Shown one piece after another: positions 1 through 6,411 of a stretch of 64,000 nucleotides of DNA. This DNA comes from Pseudomonadota bacterium (GTDB lineage: Bacteria; Pseudomonadota; Gammaproteobacteria; Burkholderiales; Burkholderiaceae_B). The notes beneath the pieces were generated by a model. It was not told where the DNA came from. It searched no databases and saw only the letters and a program-made list of their open reading frames with translations. Positions within the stretch are counted from its first letter, which is position 1. The number at the start of each line of letters is the position of its first letter. A program made the position numbers and the translations under genes. The DNA is taken from the NCBI GenBank assembly GCA_023423975.1, contig JAFAEO010000084.1:201908-265907 (forward strand). Direction: 5' to 3'.

Positions 1-317
1 GTTGTTTTTTTCTTGGCCCGATGTCTTGCAACCCGCTCTGCGCTTGAGTCTGACTTAAATTGACGTTTTTCCCAATTCAGCAAATTCCACTCATCGTCAA
101 TGAAACCCTTGCTGACAAAAAGAGCCTTTGTTTCGGACAATTCTGTTTCAGTAACGCGCAGGTGAAACGCTATCTCTGTTTCATGTAACGTTACAAGGTC
201 GTTACTGCAACGCATGCACATAATCATCACGTAACGGCGCTGCATTACCTCGGACATCATTTGCACTTTTGGATCGTGCGCGAATTCGGCATAAAGCCGA
301 AACCATGGATTAGCCAT
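1..317 (-). CDS. Phage replication protein, N-terminal part (runs off the left edge)
   Basis: An open frame of 105 codons runs leftward from an ATG at 317 to the window edge, so the C-terminus is missing. The start MANPWFRLYAEFAHDPKVQ followed by a helical, charged segment resembles the N-terminal winged-helix part of phage replication initiators (lambda O or DnaD-like). Its ATG overlaps the stop codon of the upstream CII-like gene by one base (TAATG), which indicates translational coupling in the leftward early operon. The replication role is inferred from position and general resemblance; no catalytic motif falls in the visible part. Confidence 0.6.
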   Translation of the reverse strand, partial: MANPWFRLYAEFAHDPKVQMMSEVMQRRYVMIMCMRCSNDLVTLHETEIAFHLRVTETELSETKALFVSKGFIDDEWNLLNWEKRQFKSDSSAERVARHRAKKKT

Positions 318-817
318 TACCTGCCCACCTTCTGCGCAGCAGCTTTCGCCGCCTCGATAATGTCCTGACTGGCGCGCTGATTGTCTTGCGCCGCTACCGT
401 TATTTTTTCTAACTCTGTACGAGATACCATGTCGTCTTTTAAAGCGTCCGAAATAATCCCTGCTAACGTACCGAAAGAGAATGTTTTATGGACAAAGCTT
501 GCTTTGAGGTCACGCATGCTTTCGTCGGCCGGTACTGATGTTGTTGCCAGGCCAAACTGGGCATTAAGCGAATGCAGCCAGTCCAGTCGGTGGGCCTGGG
601 CCTTTTCTTCCATCCACTCAGTTAGCAGCTCGACCATTTCCAATGATATCGATTCGCCGTCAATGTGCCGCAGCTTGGCGCGCAGCGTTTCCGGGTGAAT
701 GGTTTTACCGCGGCGCTCGGTAAGAAAGCGGGCAGCATCATTGACGCCACCAGGTGTATTTCGTACGGACGTATAGAGAACATCGGCCCAGGCGGTGCCG
801 GAATAGTGACATGTCAT
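317..817 (-). CDS. Phage regulatory protein CII-like (CP76 family)
   Basis: 166 residues. The N-terminal half (about 10-75, containing NTPGGVNDAARFL and LRAKLRHIDGESISLEMVELL) matches the pattern of the phage CII/CP76 DNA-binding family, thought to act in the lysis-lysogeny decision. The C-terminal third is helical with a lysine/alanine-rich tail. It lies downstream of Cro on the minus strand and is coupled by a one-base overlap to the replication gene, the usual cro-cII-O order. Family assignment comes from residue pattern and gene order. Confidence 0.65.
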   Translation of the reverse strand: MTCHYSGTAWADVLYTSVRNTPGGVNDAARFLTERRGKTIHPETLRAKLRHIDGESISLEMVELLTEWMEEKAQAHRLDWLHSLNAQFGLATTSVPADESMRDLKASFVHKTFSFGTLAGIISDALKDDMVSRTELEKITVAAQDNQRASQDIIEAAKAAAQKVGR

Positions 818-906
818 AGGGACCTACCTTGAAAAACGCCGCATTTCAGGGATGCGGGTATCCAGATGTGGTGCAATAATGCATTGCATGGGAAAGAGGA
901 TGAGTA

Positions 907-1083
907 ATGGACCAAAAGAGTCAAAAACCGGTTTATTTCAGCAAATCTCTGGCTGATGAGGTGCTTGCCCAGGCGCGCCGAATGGCATATGACAATTCTG
1001 ATGGCACGGCGCCGTCGGATTTCATGATCTTGGTGTGCGTGCATCGGGTTTTGAGCGGAGATGAGGCCCCGCCGGTGCATTAG
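907..1083 (+). CDS. Small phage protein of unknown function (58 aa)
   Basis: ATG at 907 follows a purine-rich ribosome site (GGAAAGAGGA, 891-900) at good spacing and opens 58 codons ending at TAG 1081-1083. The product begins MDQKSQKPVYFSKSLADEV and is probably one small helical domain. It is not recognised. It lies divergent to the CII-like gene, inside what is otherwise a leftward early operon, and may belong with the next rightward gene (1150-1653). Confidence 0.5.
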   Translation: MDQKSQKPVYFSKSLADEVLAQARRMAYDNSDGTAPSDFMILVCVHRVLSGDEAPPVH

Positions 1084-1149
1084 GGCGGCTGGTTTACCCG
1101 TAGAATTGAAGCTCTCACACAACAAGTCTATTTTTGAGGAAAACCAGCC

Positions 1150-1653
1150 ATGAAGCTTGATAGGGAATTGCAGAGAAAAATTCTTGAAATCCTGAATGAG
1201 GCATTCCCGGACACGTCGATGCAAACATATCGGGACATTGCTGCATTGGCAGAGGAAGAAACAGTCATCGCGAATCTCCTGTACTTGGAGATGCACGGCC
1301 TCTTGGAGTCCGGATTGAGCAAAGCTCTCTCCGGTGGATGGAATATGAATGCCAGTCAACTCCAGATTACTGAAAGTGGGATCGACTTTATAGCTGACGA
1401 TGGTGGCCTGACAGCGATACTTGGCGTAGTGACGATAAAACTTCATGACGACACCATTCGGCAATTGATAGAGGATAAGATCATTGGCTCAGATCTCCCG
1501 CCAGCAGATAAGAAGCGATTTGTTGATCAGTTGCGCGAGCTGCCCGGCGAGTCTTTAAAACACCTGACAACAAAGTTAATTGACTTGGGCTTATCTCATG
1601 CGCCGGATGCACTGCCTGCAATAAAAACCGTTCTAACGGCCTTTTCGGGTTGA
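1150..1653 (+). CDS. Hypothetical prophage protein, winged-helix-like N-terminus
   Basis: 167 residues with a GAGGAAAA ribosome site upstream. Residues 1-70 (LQRKILEILNEAF, YRDIAALAEEETVIANLLYLEMHGLLE) look like a winged helix-turn-helix; the rest is helical and acidic. It is read rightward between the leftward cro and CII-like genes, so it has its own promoter or is an inserted cassette. I do not recognise a family beyond the HTH-like pattern. A regulatory or exclusion role is possible but unproven. Confidence 0.6.
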   Translation: MKLDRELQRKILEILNEAFPDTSMQTYRDIAALAEEETVIANLLYLEMHGLLESGLSKALSGGWNMNASQLQITESGIDFIADDGGLTAILGVVTIKLHDDTIRQLIEDKIIGSDLPPADKKRFVDQLRELPGESLKHLTTKLIDLGLSHAPDALPAIKTVLTAFSG

Positions 1654-1813
1654 CGGACGAAGATTCGGTACCGTGATGTATGAAATGAGCAACCAAATTG
1701 CCCCCCGCAAGAAGCACATAAATGTCTTCTTTCGGGGCGCCGGGAACGTAAACGGCCAGATGTCGGTTGTGAAAAACGACCGATTCAATTGGGAGTGTGA
1801 TTGGGCTATACAT
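1481..1813 (-). CDS. Doubtful ORF downstream of cro
   Basis: 110 codons starting 8 bases inside the end of cro, with a plausible AAAGAGG ribosome site six bases before the ATG. The first 50 residues (HLAVYVPGAPKEDIYVLLAGG) look protein-like, but the 3' half is antisense to the better-supported gene at 1150-1653. Both can be real only as a 173-base convergent overlap. Kept at low confidence because the start is coupled to cro and otherwise 1654-1805 would be empty. Confidence 0.3.
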   Translation of the reverse strand: MYSPITLPIESVVFHNRHLAVYVPGAPKEDIYVLLAGGNLVAHFIHHGTESSSVNPKRPLERFLLQAVHPAHEISPSQLTLLSGVLKTRRAARATDQQIASYLLAGDLSQ

Positions 1814-2009
1814 CGGCGGCCTCTTTCGGCACGGGAATCTTCTGATTCACCAGATCAATTAGTTTTTGATATGTGGACAGCCTGACATCTTTACGCCGAC
1901 CAACCTCAATTGCCGAGATGGCACCTTGAGTAAGGCCAATCGCGGCTGCAATTTCGGCCTGGGTCATTCCACGCTGGCGAAGAATTGAGAGTGCGGTTTG
2001 AGTATTCAT
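1806..2009 (-). CDS. Cro-like XRE-family repressor
   Basis: 67 residues forming a single HTH_XRE domain: LRQRGMTQAEIAAAIGLTQGAISAIEVGRR carries both the scaffold and recognition helices. It diverges from the CI-like gene, with operators in the 73-base gap, as in lambda cro/cI. There is no convincing ribosome site before its ATG, and the likely -10 (TAGTAT on the minus strand) ends about nine bases upstream, so the transcript may be leaderless. It heads the leftward early operon. Confidence 0.8.
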   Translation of the reverse strand: MNTQTALSILRQRGMTQAEIAAAIGLTQGAISAIEVGRRKDVRLSTYQKLIDLVNQKIPVPKEAADV

Positions 2010-2082
2010 ACTGCGAGAATACTACATAAGTAGTATTCAAATCAATACCTAAGTAATATTGCTTTGAATAAGAATAGAGGGT
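2010..2082. promoter_or_regulatory. cro/cI intergenic operator region (OR-like)
   Basis: A near-perfect palindrome at 2017-2038 has 9-base arms (GAATACTAC and GTAGTATTC) around ATAA. A weaker relative lies at 2041-2060 (AATAC-CTAA-GTAATATT). The palindrome covers the probable -10 of cro on the minus strand. The same motif recurs at 5500-5580, so these are inferred to be repressor sites shared by the two early promoters. Confidence 0.7.
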
Positions 2083-2439
2083 ATGAATAAAGACTTATCT
2101 ACGCTGGCAGGAAGAACACGGTTTGCTCGAAAGAATGCCGGGCTAACTCAGGAAGATTTAGCCAAAAAATTGAGTGTGTCTCAGGGCACGATTACGCACA
2201 TCGAAAGTGGCCGCAATAAAGAGACGATCATTATTATTGCGCTGGCAAAGGTATTGGGCGTTCGAGCAGAATGGCTTGCGACGGGCGAGGGTGATATGTT
2301 TGATGGCTGGCCTTTCAAGGACATAAACAAGGCCGAATTTGAGAAACTGCCCGGTGATGTTAGAGAGGATATATCTGATTATATTCAGATGAAAATTACC
2401 AAAAATAAAAGCCAGGGTTCAGAGGCAACTGCCGCTTAA
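2083..2439 (+). CDS. CI-like phage repressor, short form without peptidase domain
   Basis: 118 residues. Residues 5-65 form an XRE helix-turn-helix (TRFARKNAGLTQEDLAKKLS, SQGTITHIESGRN), followed by the GVRAEWLATGEGDMF motif common after CI-type HTH domains. The C-terminal 45 residues are helical. There is no LexA-type serine peptidase domain, so release cannot be by RecA-stimulated self-cleavage; an antirepressor or another mechanism is implied (inference). It faces cro across the operator region and is followed by the accessory genes at 2507-4697. Confidence 0.8.
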   Translation: MNKDLSTLAGRTRFARKNAGLTQEDLAKKLSVSQGTITHIESGRNKETIIIIALAKVLGVRAEWLATGEGDMFDGWPFKDINKAEFEKLPGDVREDISDYIQMKITKNKSQGSEATAA

Positions 2440-2506
2440 TATCCCTTATTGGGAGGGGGCTGTATTGTGGAATTTATTCAAAAATTCAGATAAAAGGTAA
2501 CTGAAA

Positions 2507-3103
2507 ATGTCTAGCGTATTGAGGTGTATCTTAGGTTCGCTGCTAATTTTCGCCGCATCAACCGCTCAGGGTGAAGGCGGAAGTAAGCCCGAAGACAGGC
2601 CGTTCGGTCTAACTGAAGGTATGAGTCAGGCCGATCTATCAAAATCAGTTGGAGGTTTCAAAAGTACGAATGACGATTTCATGTTCGAAGCTACAACCGT
2701 TCCGCATCCGGTGAAATTTTTTGATTCCTATGTTTTTCAATCTACAGACGAAACTGGTTTATGTAGAGTTGTGGGTGTCACCCCGTCAATAGGGAGCAAC
2801 CGGAAACTCGAAGAGGACTATACGGTCCTTTTAAGTTCGTTAACGGAAAAGTACGGGCGCCCCAAATCCCTCGACAGAGCTCAGCCATATATGGACAATG
2901 CGCCACTAATTTCGGCGCTTGCTACAGAAATGCGTCGGAAGGCTCAAGTTTGGTCGCTGCGGCATTCTCCTGGTATTAAAACCATCGTGATAGAGGCATT
3001 TGGTGATGACGCAATGCAGGGATATATTACGGTCAAATATGAATTCAGCAACGTGACTAAGTGCCTTGAGATTATCAATCAGAAGGCAACCCAGGGCTTG
3101 TAA
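2507..3103 (+). CDS. Secreted protein of unknown function in the repressor-linked block
   Basis: 198 residues with a clear Sec signal peptide (MSSVLRCILGSLLIFAAST, likely cleavage after AQG). The mature part is mixed alpha/beta with two cysteines, near the middle (TGLCRVV) and near the end (TKCLEII). It resembles periplasmic proteins of the FGLxxGMS type but I recognise no named family. It lies 67 bases after the repressor and is read with it, so it is likely expressed in the lysogen. A periplasmic exclusion or moron role is an inference. Confidence 0.6.
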   Translation: MSSVLRCILGSLLIFAASTAQGEGGSKPEDRPFGLTEGMSQADLSKSVGGFKSTNDDFMFEATTVPHPVKFFDSYVFQSTDETGLCRVVGVTPSIGSNRKLEEDYTVLLSSLTEKYGRPKSLDRAQPYMDNAPLISALATEMRRKAQVWSLRHSPGIKTIVIEAFGDDAMQGYITVKYEFSNVTKCLEIINQKATQGL

Positions 3104-3174
3104 CCTGAACCCGCCGACACGATCAACGGTTGCATTGCCTCAATGTGAGATTTCGAAGCTGCGAGAGACCAAAA

Positions 3175-3375
3175 ATGGATAATTTAAGCCCTAACAAGAT
3201 GGTTGTATCCCACTCACTGGAAAGAGAATTCCAGCGCGAAGAATCCGAGTTGCGCCGGTGGCTGGATGCAAATGTGACAGATCCGGGGACACGCAAACGG
3301 TGCCTGGAGCAACTGCGGGAGGATCAGGTGGCGAGAGGGGAGGCGGTTTGGGTGAACAGACTAAATATCTTTTGA
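3175..3375 (+). CDS. Small charged protein, paralogue of the gene at 21669-21848
   Basis: 66 residues; the core FQREESELRRWLDANVTD aligns closely with FQREEAELRRWLDTNVTD of the small gene at 21669-21848 (minus). ATG 3175 follows a weak GCGAGAG site; an upstream in-frame start exists but is less well placed. Strongly helical and rich in Arg and Glu, no membrane segment, function unknown. Finding relatives in the prophage and in a chromosomal locus suggests a mobile or host-derived small family. Confidence 0.6.
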   Translation: MDNLSPNKMVVSHSLEREFQREESELRRWLDANVTDPGTRKRCLEQLREDQVARGEAVWVNRLNIF

Positions 3376-3387
3376 TTGGGAGGCAGT

Positions 3388-3927
3388 TTGGTTAAGAGAA
3401 AAAACGTATTACCCATAAATTTGGTATCGACGCTGATGAGAGCAAACAAGGCGACGGTACGTCATTTAATTTGGGAGAACAAAAAAACCTATTCAAATCC
3501 GCAATGGGTAGAATTTCAGACCGCGTGCCGTGTAAATAACGCAGTTCGTGAAGATGTGTTTTTTATTGCTTCATACAGGGCTAAAAAATACGAGTATGAT
3601 CCAGAACATCGAGGCGGCTTCGTAATTGAACAGAGCGAAAAATTCAACGCGGCTCTTATGATAGGGCCGAATCGGGTTTTCGCAATCGACATTGATGACA
3701 CGCCTCATACAAATAAAAAGGGTATTGGTTTGCCCTATTTCAAAAAAACCATTGAGTCCAGGGCGCATATTCACATATGGTGCGGCCAAGGCTACGGATA
3801 TGCAGAACCGTTTGAAGATATAGATACTGTAGAAAACCTACTTGACGTATTTCAGGCCAGAGCAAATTTGGTTATTATGGGTGGTATAGTGCACCCTATG
3901 AAGGGAATTCAACCTAGGCTTTTGTGA
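3388..3927 (+). CDS. Hypothetical protein, first gene of a two-gene module
   Basis: About 180 residues, chosen to start at TTG 3388 behind GGGAGG (3378-3383); TTG 3376 or ATG 3436 are alternatives. Positive N-terminus, then a beta-rich domain (FIASYRAKKYEYD, NAALMIGPNRVFAIDIDDTPHTN) and a conserved-looking HIHIWCGQGYGYAEP stretch. I do not recognise it firmly; it may match a domain of unknown function seen in phages and islands. Its stop overlaps the next gene's GTG (GTGA), so the two are co-translated. Codon use is AT-rich compared with the recombination genes to the right. Confidence 0.55.
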   Translation: MVKRKNVLPINLVSTLMRANKATVRHLIWENKKTYSNPQWVEFQTACRVNNAVREDVFFIASYRAKKYEYDPEHRGGFVIEQSEKFNAALMIGPNRVFAIDIDDTPHTNKKGIGLPYFKKTIESRAHIHIWCGQGYGYAEPFEDIDTVENLLDVFQARANLVIMGGIVHPMKGIQPRLL

Positions 3928-4697
3928 TCATGACGCTCGACGAATTCACAAAAATATCAGAATGGCATGGATCTGTCAGCGGACAGAATTCCATTAGGGT
4001 GGTCGCGCCTTTCACATATGCAAATGATGGCCAGCATATTTGCTTTTATGTTGCATCTCATGATGGGAAATACTTTATCACCGATGCGGGTGAAACCGCT
4101 CGGCATGTATCTATGAGGGGCGGTGAAATTACGTATAGAAAAATGCTAGGTGTTTTGTATAAATCGGATTCCGAGCACGTAAAAATCTCACTTTCGGGCG
4201 AAATTCAATCAGTTGGCGAACTATCGGATATCAAATTTGCGTTGTGGGATGCGGCGTTGCTTGCATACAGGATTTCCGCAGATTCCCATTCCTGGATGCC
4301 GAAATTGAATCAAATCCAATTCAAACAACTGGTGGAAAATAGTATTAAAAGTTCAGTTGGGGAAAAGCGAATAATTCACAATGCCAAAACTGTCGGCTTG
4401 AGTGGGCATATGCTCGAATTTCCGTTTGCTGTAAGGGCACCCGCGAACGAAAAGATGATATTTGTGGAGCCTATTTCTGCCAACGAAAATGGTACCCTGG
4501 ATTGGGGAGTGGTTCATAAAACGCTTGGAAAAATGACTGATCAGAAAGAGGCAAAAACTGGCGATGGACGACTAGTAATTATTAGTCCAGAGGTTGAGGA
4601 ACGCGAATTCGGGAACGCAGCTACCATTCTTTCCAAAGTGGCGTCTATTCAGCAATTCCAGAAAAATACAAATTGGGCTGGCGCGTTTTTGCAGTAA
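3924..4697 (+). CDS. DUF1828-like protein, second gene of the module
   Basis: 257 residues. Residues 20-95 carry the DUF1828-type pattern DGQHICFYVASHDGKYFITDAGET, and the C-terminal half resembles the partner DUF1829-type region. It starts at GTG 3924 overlapping the previous stop, or at ATG 3930. No enzymatic motif is visible. DUF1828 proteins occur in phages and islands with no settled function (general knowledge). Tight coupling to its neighbour and the location after the repressor suggest a prophage accessory or exclusion module (inference). A strong terminator follows at 4718. Confidence 0.6.
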   Translation: MIMTLDEFTKISEWHGSVSGQNSIRVVAPFTYANDGQHICFYVASHDGKYFITDAGETARHVSMRGGEITYRKMLGVLYKSDSEHVKISLSGEIQSVGELSDIKFALWDAALLAYRISADSHSWMPKLNQIQFKQLVENSIKSSVGEKRIIHNAKTVGLSGHMLEFPFAVRAPANEKMIFVEPISANENGTLDWGVVHKTLGKMTDQKEAKTGDGRLVIISPEVEEREFGNAATILSKVASIQQFQKNTNWAGAFLQ

Positions 4698-4717
4698 TCG
4701 GTTATTGTGGCCATCTT

Positions 4718-4744
4718 AACCCGCTCCGGCGGGTTTTATTTTGC
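4718..4744 (+). terminator. Rho-independent terminator after the DUF1828 gene
   Basis: Perfect stem AACCCGC / GCGGGTT with loop TCCG followed by TTTTATTTT, 20 bases after the stop of the preceding gene. It closes the repressor-linked operon. A second perfect hairpin (9-bp arms TGCAGCCCG / CGGGCTGCA, 4746-4770) follows directly without a T-run on either strand and may act from the minus side. Confidence 0.8.
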
Positions 4745-4797
4745 CTGCAGCCCGTACGAGGCGGGCTGCATTAAGAATCATCAACTACTTGCAGTAC

Positions 4798-4962
4798 TTA
4801 TCTGCCTTTGCCTCTGCCAAAAAAGAATGAAGCAATGGCCAGAATAATAAATACAACAAATAAGATTTTTGCTATAGATGCTGCGCCCGCAGCGATGCCG
4901 CCAAAGCCAAAGACAGCCGCAATAATGGCGATGATAAAAAAGACAATAGCGTAATGAAGCAT
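4798..4962 (-). CDS. DUF1328 / UPF0391 small membrane protein
   Basis: 54 codons from ATG 4962 (GAGGG upstream) to TAA 4798-4800. The product, MLHYAIVFFIIAIIAAVFGF then GGIAAGAASIAKILF and a GRGKGR tail, is the UPF0391/YtjA type: two short membrane helices with a glycine hinge. Such proteins are usually chromosomal and stress-linked (family knowledge). Here it sits inside the prophage on the minus strand beside a CsbD-type gene. Confidence 0.8.
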   Translation of the reverse strand: MLHYAIVFFIIAIIAAVFGFGGIAAGAASIAKILFVVFIILAIASFFFGRGKGR

Positions 4963-5018
4963 AGTTTTCCCTCGTTATTTTTTAAATTTTGTATTCAGTG
5001 TCAAATCATATAAACATC

Positions 5019-5044
5019 AAAAAAGCGGCCGAAGCCGCTTTTCT
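5019..5044 (-). terminator. Terminator after the CsbD gene
   Basis: On the minus strand: stem AAAAGCGGC, TTCG tetraloop, GCCGCTTTT followed by more T. It lies just after the stop of the CsbD-type gene at 5054-5254 and separates it from the DUF1328 gene. Confidence 0.85.
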
Positions 5045-5053
5045 TGCCTTCAA

Positions 5054-5254
5054 TTATTGGTTTTTACCCCAAAAATCGTCCACCTGTTTTTCTGCCTCTT
5101 CTTTGGTTTTCCCGTATTTTTCTTGCAGAATACCGGCCATTTTCTGAGCGTTGCCGTTCACTTGAGCGATATCGTCATCGGTCAGCTCACCCCAGGTCTG
5201 TTTGACCGAGCCTTTAACTTGTTCCCATTTTCCGGCTGCAATATCTTTATTCAT
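5054..5254 (-). CDS. CsbD-family stress protein
   Basis: 66 residues, MNKDIAAGKWEQVKGSVKQ followed by TWGELTDDDIAQVNGNAQKM and a C-terminal VDDFWGKNQ: the classic CsbD/YjbJ signature and length. An AAGGAGT ribosome site lies upstream. CsbD proteins are small, abundant, hydrophilic general-stress proteins of unknown molecular role. It is a likely lysogeny-expressed passenger in the prophage. A different CsbD-like gene occurs at 41854-42108. Confidence 0.85.
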   Translation of the reverse strand: MNKDIAAGKWEQVKGSVKQTWGELTDDDIAQVNGNAQKMAGILQEKYGKTKEEAEKQVDDFWGKNQ

Positions 5255-5335
5255 AGTGATACTCCTTAAAAGTGTTTTCGAGGTTGATACCTCTCTTCCA
5301 CTATAGCAAACCTGTCAACCCCCCCCGCTATAAGC

Positions 5336-5358
5336 AAAAAAACCAGCCCGAAGGCTGG
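5336..5358 (-). terminator. Minus-strand terminator with no obvious gene before it
   Basis: On the minus strand CCAGCC-TTCG-GGCTGG is followed by seven T. It would stop leftward transcription coming from the 5360-5560 control region, where I see no minus-strand gene. It may insulate the CsbD promoter or end a short leftward RNA. Confidence 0.65.
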
Positions 5359-5499
5359 CAAATCACCCCAAATAACCGGAGTGAGGAGACAGGTTGCATT
5401 GTACAACATATTAGGGTTTATACCTATAGGATTGGTGTAAATGACCGTATCCCATCGAGGGATCGCGACCGCCTGTTGTTTGTGACATACACGGTTACA

Positions 5500-5580
5500 A
5501 AATAATAATACTTAAATACTATATTTTCATCAGAAATAATACTTATGTATTGACTATAAATACTACATGAGTAATAATTC
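5500..5580 (+). promoter_or_regulatory. Second early promoter with repeated operators (OL/pL-like)
   Basis: A good sigma70 promoter reads TTGACT (5550-5555), 17-base spacer, AATAAT (5573-5578). The operator AATACTAC-ATGA-GTAATAATT (5559-5579) covers spacer and -10; AATAC-TTAT-GTATT (5538-5551) covers the -35; a degenerate third copy lies near 5506-5523. These match the 2017-2038 palindrome, so the CI-like repressor (or Cro) probably controls this rightward operon too. Confidence 0.75.
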
Positions 5581-5614
5581 AATCATCGAACCCCACCCCG
5601 GAAGGATGATTGAA

Positions 5615-5815
5615 ATGAAAGCCACACCCATCACTGCCCAGACCGGGCGAACAATTCCACCATCCGCAATAACACAGCCAATCCCACGTTGCGAGGATTG
5701 CGATCACTGCATTGTTGATCGCGATCCATATGCGACCGGTGATTGGTGGTATGCGGGCCTCGAATGCACTGCGAATTTCTGCCCGTACGGCAAATTAGAA
5801 ATCGATCAGGAGTAG
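5615..5815 (+). CDS. Small cysteine-rich phage protein, first gene of the rightward operon
   Basis: 66 residues from ATG 5615, chosen because GGAAGGA (5600-5606) gives ideal spacing. An upstream in-frame ATG at 5567 lies inside the promoter and operator and cannot be in the transcript. The protein has four clustered cysteines (CEDCDHC, then ECTANFCPYG), suggesting a small zinc-binding or Fe-S fold. Phage proteins of this look are common and uncharacterised. Confidence 0.65.
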   Translation: MKATPITAQTGRTIPPSAITQPIPRCEDCDHCIVDRDPYATGDWWYAGLECTANFCPYGKLEIDQE

Positions 5816-5818
5816 GGC

Positions 5819-5935
5819 ATGTGTACATACGAAGCAATCATTTGGGGTTTCTCAGTCATCGCCGCGGCTGCGGTCATCGCATTAATTTCGGCGGCGTTTG
5901 ACGTCCGCAAGGTAGATCGGGAGGAAAGATCGTGA
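5819..5935 (+). CDS. 38-residue single-pass membrane protein
   Basis: ATG 5819 to TGA 5933-5935. The product has one hydrophobic helix (AIIWGFSVIAAAAVIALISA) and a short charged tail (DVRKVDREERS). It lies three bases after the previous stop and overlaps the next GTG by four bases, so it is embedded in the operon. Function unknown. Confidence 0.55.
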   Translation: MCTYEAIIWGFSVIAAAAVIALISAAFDVRKVDREERS

Positions 5936-6174
5936 GCAAGCATGATTTCAGACTCGCAATGTCACCGCTGACCCGCACGATTTTCGCCGGCCGCATTGCC
6001 CAGAAAGACGGCTATGCCCAAGCAGTTGGCGTCCGTCATGACGTCACAGCCGACTTTTACGGATGTTTGATCCAGCTGGCTGACAGCCATGGTGGAACGT
6101 TTGAAATCACTGCCAACGGCGAACCGGCTTATGAGGTGAAGGTTCGCAAGGCAACCAAAGGAGAGCAGTCATGA
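5932..6174 (+). CDS. Small phage protein (DUF7446-like)
   Basis: 80 residues starting at GTG 5932 (GTGA overlap with the previous stop). LAMSPLTRTIFAGRI, HDVTADFYGCLIQLA and FEITANGEPAYEVKV match the pattern of small beta-rich phage proteins that I associate with DUF7446; the family number is from memory. Function unknown. Coupled to both neighbours. Confidence 0.65.
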   Translation: MSKHDFRLAMSPLTRTIFAGRIAQKDGYAQAVGVRHDVTADFYGCLIQLADSHGGTFEITANGEPAYEVKVRKATKGEQS

Positions 6175-6398
6175 GTGCATACGAAGTCAACGGCCGCACA
6201 TTAATCGCCGCCAGCCCACAAGAAGCCATCAAGGCGTACGACAACACCTTTCGCACATCCGCCAGTGAGCCAATCACCTGCAGGCCGTTTCAGCCTACTG
6301 GGGCGCCTGTACAGCGCCGGCCTGAGCCTGTTCTGAAAGGGCTGGAGCTCATCGGCAGTGCATTTTCTAATCGTCGCCGCGCTGCGGCAAACTTTTAA
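6171..6398 (+). CDS. Small phage protein of unknown function
   Basis: 75 residues; the start overlaps the previous stop by four bases (ATGA). MSAYEVNGRTLIAASPQEA suggests a short beta-alpha domain; the rest is proline/arginine-rich and low in predicted structure. Not recognised. It immediately precedes bet, and this slot in phage recombination operons often carries small accessory proteins. Confidence 0.55.
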   Translation: MSAYEVNGRTLIAASPQEAIKAYDNTFRTSASEPITCRPFQPTGAPVQRRPEPVLKGLELIGSAFSNRRRAAANF

Positions 6399-6411
6399 GG
6401 ATCCATAAGTC

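Noticed and set aside
5567..5614. ATG at 5567 as start of the first gene of the rightward operon
   Set aside because: It lies inside the promoter and operator, before the expected transcription start; ATG 5615 has a good ribosome site.
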